A DNA stretch of 37,252 nt, taken from assembly GCA_004151065.3 (NCBI GenBank), contig NWUY0300013485.1:41175-78426 (forward strand), read 5' to 3'. Below are positions 30,768 to 37,252 of this stretch, one piece after another. The notes below the pieces were generated by a model. It saw only the letters and a program-made list of their open reading frames with translations. It searched no databases and was not told the origin of the DNA. Positions within the stretch are counted from its first letter, which is position 1. Every line of letters starts with the position of its first letter. The position numbers and the translations under genes were made by a program. This stretch comes from Larix sibirica (lineage: Eukaryota; Streptophyta; Pinopsida; Pinales; Pinaceae).

Positions 30768-31721
30768 TCATCCTGTTGGAAATTGAGTGTTTTCCAAATC
30801 ATCTATTTCCTTTTTCCTGAGATTTGAAGGAGGCGGGCAGTTGGACTTAGCCCATTCTTTAAGAGCCTTTTTAGTTGTTTTGAGATTATGTTCCCAAACG
30901 AAGCTAGGGGAACGAGAGATAGGCAACTTCCATGATTTATCCAGCACGTCCCAGAAACTAGCATGATTCAGCCATTGGGGACTGAATCTGAAGGGTATCG
31001 GGCCAAGATTTTCGCTTTCTTGGAAATGGAGCTGAATTGGCTTGTGATCGGAGGCCAAGTTTGCCATAATTTTTTAAATGATGGTTTGTTCATCCGCCAA
31101 GAGACTGCTTTGTACGAGGAACCTGTCAAGGCGAGCCATTATGTTTCCTTTGCCAAGGCGTTTGTTGGACCATGTGTAGATCCCTCTCTTGGTTTTGATG
31201 TCAAGTAGATCCCATTTTTGGATGAGGGCTTCTGCTTGAGATATAAATAGGTATTTGCCATTGATGCCTCCTTTCATTTTAGCTATGGATAGAGTGAGAT
31301 TCATATCTCCAGCTAAGATTAGATTTTGCAAAGCATACACATCAAGGAAGTCTTTGAGGAGATTCCAACAATCCTTCTTTTTGGAATAAAGATTGGGTAC
31401 ATACATGTTGAAGAGAACAATTTGATTGCTACTTTGAATGTGAATAAGCTCGGTGTAGATCCAATGTTGGGTGGCATAGGAGCTGTGGAAATGGAAGATG
31501 TCAAACGACCATAAGGTTGCTAGGCCACCGAAATCTCCTTTGGTGCTTACCGCAATTCCATAGTTTTTCTTCCATTTTTCTTTCGCAAGAATGACATTAT
31601 CATCGAGTTTGGTCTCTTGGAGTAGGATTATATCGGGCATGCCAATTTTTTGAAGATCTTTGGCTGCTTCTATTTTGCTCGGGCTGCCTAACCCTCCGCA
31701 ATTCCAAGAGACCAGCTTCAT
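30768..31721 (-). pseudogene. LINE B ORF2: endonuclease (copy 2)
   Basis: Duplicate of 25030-25983. Two substitutions change residues relative to copy 1: Asn to Thr in HWIYxELIH (31453) and Ser to Leu in VYAxQNL (31330). The catalytic motifs and the single TAA (31074) are unchanged. Confidence 0.9.
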
Positions 31722-31747
31722 TACCTACTGTTGTAGGTGGTGGAGGG

Positions 31748-33022
31748 TCATCCTCCTGTTGAATCTCTTGTTTTCTTTCCTGTTATTCTGGCTTGGGTGT
31801 TTCTGCTAAAAGCCATGTCGATGGTTGCTCGAGATCCTTGAGTTTTCTCGCGTTCTGCTTCTTCTTCTCTTAGATCTTTGCTTGTCTTTCGTCCAAGCTT
31901 TTTAGAAGATTTATCGAAATTCTCTTCTGAGGAGGTAGGGGAGGCTGGTGGGATGGCTTCTGTTGCATCAACATAGGATATTTTGTTCCTCTTAGGGCTT
32001 GGGGTCGTGTGGGGCTGTAGATCTTTCAGGTCTTCATGAGTTTGAGGTGCTGGATGGATCTCTTATTGCTCAAGAATCTCTCCTTCTTTAGGGGTTTCAG
32101 AGGTTTCTTGGGTTTCAGGTATCTCGAGGACTTTGTATCTATTCCTGTTGTTGGTATCCATTGGCTTTTGATTATAATATGCTCTCTTGGAGCTTTGGCC
32201 TTTTGATAAGGCTTTTGGTCCAAATCTGATGCTTTTTTGTGCGGCAGTCCATTACTCTTTCTCTCTTCCTGCCTAAGGATCTGTGGGCTTTTTATTACAA
32301 GAGCGTGCGAAGTGTCCGTATTCGTGACAATATCTACATTTGAAGGGAATTTGATCATAGTCTAATTCTTGAATGTGGGTCCAATATTCCACTTTGAGAT
32401 TTATTGCCTCAGGGAGACCATGTTCCAGATCTACTTCAACGTAGATTCTTGCGCATGCGTACTAATCTTTTCGATCTGCTCTGTCTATATATTTTCCGAA
32501 AGTATTCCCGATGGATTCTAATGACTCTGAGTTCCAACAATGAAGGGGAAGGGGCGGGAGTCTTACCCAGACCGGGACAATGAATGGGACGTCTTGAGAG
32601 GGATCGAAGTTTGGATTCCATTTATTCATATATAATCCCTATGGCCCCATGAAATATGGTCCATTCTTGAATATTAATTCATGATCTTTCTTTTTCTTGA
32701 ATACGAACGCGAAGAATCCTTTCCCCGGGAAGTAGGAATTTACATCTTCTGAGATCAAGGGTCTCCAGTTCTTCTACACCCAGTTTTCGGTGGATTTCAG
32801 AGAGGGCCATAGACCTGTGAATTGGCCTATCAGTCCTTGATCCGAGAGGTTGAACATCGTTCTGCATGGTTGTTTGATCGACAAGGAAACGATGGGGATC
32901 TCATCAATTTTCTTCACAAATTTCTGTTGCGAAGCAGAAAGGGGATTCTTCCCCTGAGCGACAACAAGTTTCAAGAAGTCTGTCAAATCTAAAGGAAGGG
33001 GAGGGCCTCCTCCCAAGGCCAT
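31748..33022 (-). pseudogene. LINE B ORF1 (copy 2)
   Basis: Duplicate of 26010-27284 with the same six stops and the same zinc knuckle (32297-32338). One substitution (32497) changes Gln to Arg in REYFxKIYR. This copy is joined to the true LINE B 5' leader. Confidence 0.85.
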
Positions 33023-33164
33023 AGGGAGGTGGCCAGGCAGAAAAGGAGGTCTGCTCTGCGTGAGTAGCTATGGAGGCTGTGGAGACTGAGGAGCACGACT
33101 CGATGGTTGTTGTACGTTGCGATGGCTGTAGAGTTGGTTAGTGCTGCACATTGCGATCATTCCA
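33023..33164 (-). other. LINE B 5' leader
   Basis: About 140 bases separate the ORF1 ATG (33022) from the target-site duplication. An internal promoter would be expected here for an L1 element, but no specific motif can be pointed to. Copy 1 of this leader stops at 27405, about 21 bases short of the element end. Confidence 0.55.
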
Positions 33165-33268
33165 TGGCTTTACGATTATTAGAGCCACAACAATTAAGTG
33201 TTATATCTTACGAAAGTGGCCTTTGGAATGAATACATACAAACTCAAGAAGGTGCTCCACCCTCATAA
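33164..33268 (+). pseudogene. Unrecognised gene: C terminus beyond LINE B
   Basis: Thirty-four codons read MALRLLEPQQLSVISYESG and end in EYIQTQEGAPPS with TAA at 33266-33268. The first codons overlap the target-site duplication (VALQL on the left side, MALRL here), which shows that this is the continuation of the frame ending at 21216. The complete protein would be about 1,100-1,150 residues. The DNA after the stop is AT-rich, as expected of a 3' untranslated region. Confidence 0.65.
33165..33180. other. LINE B target-site duplication, right copy
   Basis: 'tggctttacgattatt' adjoins the 5' end of LINE B and matches 14 of 16 bases of 21203-21218. It lies in the coding frame of the interrupted gene. 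Confidence 0.75.
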
Positions 33269-34228
33269 TGTAATAATTTTATTTTATTTTTGTATTTTGT
33301 CCCCTCATCTGAATTGTAACTAAAAATATGACAAGGATATTGGAAGATGAAAAGTTGTAACCTAGTGGAGGTGAACTGAAAATTCACCTAGGGGCGTTAG
33401 GTAGAAAGGATAAAAGGGAAGAATGAGGGGAGAAAAGGGGGATTTTGTTGTAGGAGGCTTTTGGAGATAATTTTTTAAACTCATGTGTAAGAATTATTTC
33501 TGATCATGAACAAGGCAATTTTCTAGGCAAAAGATTGCAGTGGAAATTGTGTCAAAATGTGTGGATGAATGCGTGGAATTGATTTCCTCTTTTTGTCTAT
33601 AAAATTCAATAAGATCATTCTTATTTCTGTTAAATTACTCTATTAGTTTTTGAGCTATTTGTTACATATACGAATGGGCACATCTTTGCTTTCTACAAGC
33701 AATGGATTTGATGGATATTAATACTCAAGCTATCTCATGTGTTAATTCTATCTTGTAGTTGTTAAATGTGTTTCATATTCAGTGGTTGTCTCCTGTAGAA
33801 GTGCAATATACAGTTTCCTTACGTTGCTCCCTTTTAATCTCGCTCCTTACAATGATAGTTTAGATTAATATGGATTGCATTTAATTAGGGCATCCACTTG
33901 TTTGACCTAGAGTAAGAGAAGTGATAAGACGAGAGGTAAGAACCTACGCATCACTTTGTGAGGATTCTCTCTATCAGTTAAACTAGTCTGTCTTGTTATC
34001 ATAAACATTTGCATTTAGGTTTAATACCTTGCATCTCATTTAACATCAATTAAAATCTTGAACAATGGATCGGGCCGCAACCAACAAATTCATTCCAAGT
34101 CTTTATTGAATGGTAGTCGGATCGTAAATCAGACGGGTTCCCTATTCCAAACAGTGAAGGGTCTAATTGGGATCTTTCATTGGGGAGAACCCCTACTGTC
34201 GACGCAAGGATTTTTCCAGGCGTCAACA
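33269..34228 (+). other. 3' part of the gene-bearing insertion
   Basis: No gene is seen. After an AT-rich stretch there is an 18-base purine-only tract at 33425-33442, followed by TTT and TGTTGTAG at 33446. Further on 'ctataaaattcaataagatc' near 33597 resembles a TATA region. The segment ends GGCGTCAACA at 34228. If 33446-34228 is a 3' LTR it would be 783 bases with TG...CA ends, but the start of the insertion (16695 on) does not visibly match it. An open frame ending at 34483 enters from this DNA by chance and starts at a TTG. Confidence 0.4.
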
Positions 34229-34233
34229 CCTTA
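34229..34233. other. Right target-site duplication CCTTA
   Basis: The second copy of the five bases found at 16690-16694. The LINE A ORF1 frame resumes directly from here. Confidence 0.7.
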
Positions 34234-35254
34234 TAAGGAGGATTTCTCCATAGTGTTGGTATGGATTAGGTTATATTCCTTGAAACATGAGTTATGGGAT
34301 GATGAAACTCTAACAAGCATAGGGAACACATTTGGATCCTTTGTGAAGATTGTGGAAGCAACCAAACAAGGAAAGTATACCTCATTCCCTAGAATTTGTG
34401 TATATGAATATTTTGCAAGCATTACCATATTCAATTTGCTTGAGTTATCAAGATATAGAATGAATACAGACTATGGATTATGAGTGCATCCCATTTCATT
34501 AACGAAGGTTCCATGAGCACAACCATCTCTTCATAGACTTCCCATTGAACAAGCAACCTATGGAATGGAAACCATAACCAAATAATGACTCGAAATATTT
34601 CACTACAGTCTGATCTTGGAGGCATCAAGGAGGAAGGAATTATTACAACCCTCTATGGCCTCGAGATCTCAATCCAAAAATCACTTTGATGGTTTTTCCA
34701 TAGAGGGGTAATCAGATGACAAGCAAAACACATCAAAAGGCAAGCAAGAAGCATTTCCAATCAACAACAAGTTGAGTGACCAAAGACCCAATAACTTAGA
34801 TCAAATGCAGTTGGATGGAAGCAAGTGAAGACAACTAAAAGAACAACAAAATTCAATATTTGAACCTATCGTTGAGTAAGACCTCGTGGAGGGGGACAAT
34901 GGATCTCTATTCGATGAGGGGGAAGATATGGATTCAGGGGACCTTAATCTACAAGGCATTGAGGAAGCTTATGAGAAGCAAGAAGTATAAACCCTTCCAG
35001 CCAAACACTTGGATCTCCTCAAAGAAGCCCTTATGAAAGTTAGATCATATTCAGCTCCAACTAAACCAGGGGGTAGCATAGCCCACCTATCCTTGGGGGT
35101 CAAAACTAAGTCTCCAAAAGAGAAGCAACAACCCATGAAGAATGAAAAAGGGAGGGGATGGAAAAGTAAGAAACACCTATTATAGGAGTTTGGGAAAAAA
35201 ATGATCACCTTAGGGTTGTATGAAGTTGTGGATGTGCCACTCACAGGTAGGCAC
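34229..35254 (+). pseudogene. LINE A ORF1, C-terminal half
   Basis: DUF4283 resumes with YKEDFSIVLVWIRLYSLKHE, TLTSIGNTFGSFVKIVEATK and SFPRICVYEY. After a frameshift near 34440-34460 the zinc-knuckle region is read as DYECIPFH*RRFHEHNHLF and IDFPLNK: the order and His residues remain, but the Cys positions are stop, Phe and Phe, so the knuckle is destroyed. The tail (about 34880-35240) is acidic and then basic: EGDNGSLFDEGEDMDSGDL, AYEKQEV*TLPAKHLDLLKE and GVKTKSPKEKQQ. Several TAA, TAG and TGA stops interrupt it. At about 35255 the sequence passes abruptly into the end of the endonuclease. Confidence 0.75.
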
Positions 35255-35400
35255 TCACTTGGATAGGTTTTTCATCTCTGAAAACATTATTATGAGAAAT
35301 TTGATTATCAAAGCCTATATTCTTCCCTATGTTAGCTCAGATAATTAGCCCATCTTCCTCTCCATAGATTTCAATGATTGTCCAAGGAATCTATTGCTCT
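35255..35400 (+). pseudogene. LINE A ORF2: C-terminal remnant of the endonuclease
   Basis: THLDRFFISENIIMRNLIIK and PYVSSDN*PIFLSIDF match the last 50 or so residues of a plant L1 endonuclease. The SDH motif has become SDN, and the following TAG stands at the position usually held by Trp. The preceding 170 or so residues with the catalytic Glu and Asp are absent between ORF1 and this point, so an internal deletion of about 0.5 kb or more took place near 35250. Confidence 0.7.
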
Positions 35401-35820
35401 GATTTGAACAATTATAGATTCAACACTTAGATTTTCAAGAGAATATAACACTTTCGTGGGGCGAACTAGAGGCTTTGCAAGGAAAAAAAATGCACCAGAT
35501 TCATCAACGCTTAAAACATCTCAAAATAGCCTAAAAATATGGAATAAAGAGGTTTTTGGAAACATCTTCTAGGCAAGATAGGCTCTTGAGCAGCAAATGG
35601 AACAATTTCAACAACAAAAAATTAAAGAGGGATGATTAAAACAATTACCATTAGAAGAAGATTCTCTACAATTTAAAATTGACCTTAGATACGAGCAAGA
35701 AGAGATCCTATGGAAGAAAAATTCCAAGGTTTGCTGGCTAAAAGAGGGAGAACGTAACTCAAAATTCTTCCACCGACCAATGGTCAATCACAATCATCAT
35801 ATTCACATTACCTCTCTCTA
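35401..35820 (+). pseudogene. LINE A ORF2: linker before the RT
   Basis: One frame reads NKEVFGNIF*AR*ALEQQME, QFQQQKIKEG, a TGA, LPLEEDSLQFKIDLRYEQEE and ILWKKNSKVCWLKEGERNSK with FFHR, the block that precedes the RT in plant L1 elements. The two TAG codons in IF*AR*AL fit former CAG codons, and the TGA fits CGA. The frame then shifts repeatedly. Confidence 0.75.
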
Positions 35821-37252
35821 GATGAGCAGGGTAACACCCTATGATGATATGAAGACATGGAAAGAGAACTTACTTCCTTCTGTTGCTCCATCCTTTTCGA
35901 GCCTCCTATCAACAGAGACCATGATATCCATCAAATTGTTTGTAATATTCCAAGGCTAGTTACAGAATATCAAAATGGCAGCCTTATTCACCCAATCACC
36001 ACTGAGGAAGTTGAGCAGGTTGTGATGGTATGGTAGTTGGCGAATCTTCTGGACATGATGGCTTCACTATGGATTTTTTTCATGCCAGTTGATCATTGAT
36101 CAAAGAGGACGTGTGGGAGGTGGTGGATGAGTCTCTATGTTGCTAGGATGTTCTCCCTGCCCTAAGCTCCACGTTCATCACCCTTATTCCTAAGGAGGAA
36201 GGAGCTACGTATCCAGGTAAAATTTGCCCCATATCATTGTGTAGTGTCATTTATAAAATCATGATCAAGTTTATTGCTTATCGATCGAAGCCCCTACTTC
36301 ATTTTCTCGTCTCTTCGAAGTAGATTGGCTATGTGGAAGGCCGTCAAAATCTAGACGGGATCATTTTTGACAATGAGACTATTCATTCCCTCGAAACCTT
36401 GAAGAAGCTAAGGATGATCCTGAAGTTGGATACGTCCAAGGATTTTGACAAGTTAAGTTGGTGTTATATCGAACAAGTTTTATTAGCCTTTGGCTTCTCA
36501 TCTAACTAGACCCGCTAGGTCCTTGCTCTCACCTATTCAGCCTTTTTTTATCCTTCTCAATGCCTTTCCAACCTCCACCTGCTCAACTTAGAGAAGTATT
36601 CGACAAAGAGATCCCCTATCTCTCTTCTTATTCATTCTTATGAAATAATTCCTTGGACACTTGGTCAAAGCTACCATCCTTAATGGTTCTCTGAAGGGCC
36701 TGCGACTCTTTAATGAGGAGATAACAACTTTTCACCTTCAATTTGTTATTGACAACATTCTTACGGGGAGGGGACCCCCACAATCTATGAAGCCCAAAAT
36801 ATTAACTCTATTCTTATAGCTTTCTCAGATGCCTCTAGAACCTCGATCAATAAAGATAAATCCCATGTCTTCTTTTTTAATGTCCCACTGGATCTCCAAG
36901 CTCACATTACATGTATCATGGGATTTCAACATAGTTCCCTTCCATCTATGTATTTGAGAGCTCCCTTAATAGATTAGGCCCATAATAACTAATATTAGGA
37001 AATTGTTCTCTCCAAAATTGAGAAAAAGCTTGGCAATTGGGCATTTCACTCACTTAACCTGGGTAGGAAATTATCTCAAATTAAATATGTGCTTCAAGCA
37101 ATGTTAATCTATCTCTTTTCTATCTTGGTTGCTCCCAAGTTTGTTATGAAGGCAATCAGGAACTTGCAATGACGATTCCTATGGGGAGGGATTAAAGAGC
37201 ACATGAGATGGGTTATTTCTCTAGGTGGATATTGGTGGCCACCCACCTATTC
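35821..37252 (+). pseudogene. LINE A ORF2: reverse transcriptase, cut by window end
   Basis: Conserved steps are ESSGHDGFTMDFFHAS*SLIK, STFITLIPKEEGATYPGKIC, ISLCSVIYKI, IGYVEGRQNLDGIIF and motif A as ILKLDTSKDFDKLSW. Stops occur in HAS*SLI (TGA) and SSN*TR*VLAL (two TAG), all at positions where plant L1 RTs usually have Trp, and in SSK*IGY, where Gln is usual. The active-site box reads FVIDN where FVDD(T) is expected, so the first catalytic Asp is lost. The segment after motif A to the box is frameshifted. The last recognisable part is MLIYLFSILVAPKFVMKAIR, NLQ*RFLWGG at about 37100-37190. RNase H would lie beyond the window. Confidence 0.8.

Larger units (their letters stand above)
27407..33143 (+). 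repeat. 5.7 kb direct duplication, copy 2
   Basis: Copy 2 of 21669-27405 with three substitutions seen. It continues past the copy-1 break into the remaining LINE B leader ('gtgctgcacattgcg') and the interrupted gene, so it carries the correct right flank. Confidence 0.9.
21217..33164 (-). mobile_element. LINE B, full-length L1 element (internally duplicated in assembly)
   Basis: Reading right to left: a short 5' leader (33164-33023), ORF1 (DUF4283 and zinc knuckle), ORF2 (endonuclease, RT, zf-RVT, RNase H), a 3' untranslated region and a poly(A) tail. It sits in the coding region of another gene with a target-site duplication at both ends. The apparent 11.9 kb contains a 5738-base assembly duplication, so the true length is about 6.2 kb, the usual size for a plant L1. 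Copy 1 of the interior is 21669-27405 and copy 2 is 27407-33143. About 15 stops and three net frameshifts make it inactive. Confidence 0.85.
16695..34228 (+). mobile_element. Gene-bearing insertion in LINE A ORF1, TG...CA ends
   Basis: The unit starts TGTTGCAG and ends GGCGTCAACA, so its terminal five bases are inverted complements (TGTTG/CAACA). It is flanked by a 5-bp duplication. TG...CA ends with a 5-bp duplication are the hallmark of LTR-retrotransposon integration, and a purine tract at 33425-33442 followed by TTT and TGTTGTAG at 33446 would fit a polypurine tract and 3' LTR start. However, I see no sequence match between the first 700 bases and the last 780, so an LTR pair is not demonstrated. 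Without LINE B and the assembly duplication the unit is about 5.6 kb. It carries one gene and no recognisable gag, protease, integrase or RT. Confidence 0.65.
16083..37252 (+). mobile_element. LINE A, L1-type element split by a 17.5 kb insertion
   Basis: LINE A begins with a short leader near 16083, has an ORF1 start at 16150, and is interrupted at 16694/34229. It resumes with the second half of the DUF4283 domain, the rest of ORF1, a fragment of endonuclease, and reverse transcriptase up to the window end. Joining 16694 to the base after the second CCTTA copy (34234) restores the frame as FSPY followed by KEDFSIVLVWIRL. It is the oldest and most decayed element here: the endonuclease is largely deleted, the zinc-knuckle cysteines are lost, and the first Asp of the RT active-site motif is gone. 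The 3' end lies beyond the window. Confidence 0.8.

Noticed and set aside
34058-34228. Start of LINE A ORF1 at 34058
   Set aside because: The open frame begins at TTG and its first 57 codons lie inside the inserted unit. The real N-terminal half is at 16150-16694.

Overview
The window reads as eukaryotic nuclear DNA from a land plant, probably a seed plant. It is an intergenic, repeat-dense region. The support is L1-type LINEs with a DUF4283/zinc-knuckle ORF1 and an endonuclease-RT-zf-RVT-RNase H ORF2, a gene with a GT-AG intron, and AT-rich repeats. No bacterial gene organisation, tRNA, rRNA or CRISPR array is visible. I cannot name the species. No complete, undamaged gene is present.

Two large direct duplications dominate the layout, and each has a single N at its junction. 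Bases 802-7011 recur at 7031-13240 (offset 6229, N at 7012). Bases 21669-27405 recur at 27407-33143 (offset 5738, N at 27406). I see about five substitutions between copies in the first pair and three in the second. The simplest reading is three contigs whose overlapping ends were placed side by side instead of merged, so the non-redundant locus is about 25.3 kb.

Region by region: (1) 1-950 is unassigned, with a degenerate GAGTTCG/GAGCTCG repeat array. (2) 802-13240 is a 6.2 kb AT-rich segment given twice, holding several short tandem and dispersed repeats and one exon-like minus-strand fragment. (3) 13233-13580 is a telomere-like CCCTAA repeat array with an inverted partial copy. (4) 13696-14111 is a three-unit tandem repeat. 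(5) 14260-16100 is a decayed 3' part of a LINE on the minus strand (LINE C). (6) From about 16083 to the window end lies a plus-strand LINE (LINE A), split in ORF1 by a large insertion.

The insertion into LINE A spans 16695-34228. It is flanked by CCTTA duplications, and removing it restores the DUF4283 reading frame. It carries an unrecognised gene: a short first exon, a 525-base intron, a globular domain of about 460 residues, long coiled coils and a conserved-looking C terminus. That gene is itself interrupted by a full-length minus-strand L1 element (LINE B, about 6.2 kb once the false duplication is removed), which has a poly(A) tail and a roughly 16-bp target-site duplication. The locus is therefore a three-layer nest: LINE A contains the gene-bearing unit, which contains LINE B.

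All coding regions carry many in-frame stops but few frameshifts. Most stops sit where a C-to-T or G-to-A change in a Gln, Arg or Trp codon explains them. This is the pattern expected of heavily methylated, silenced repeats.
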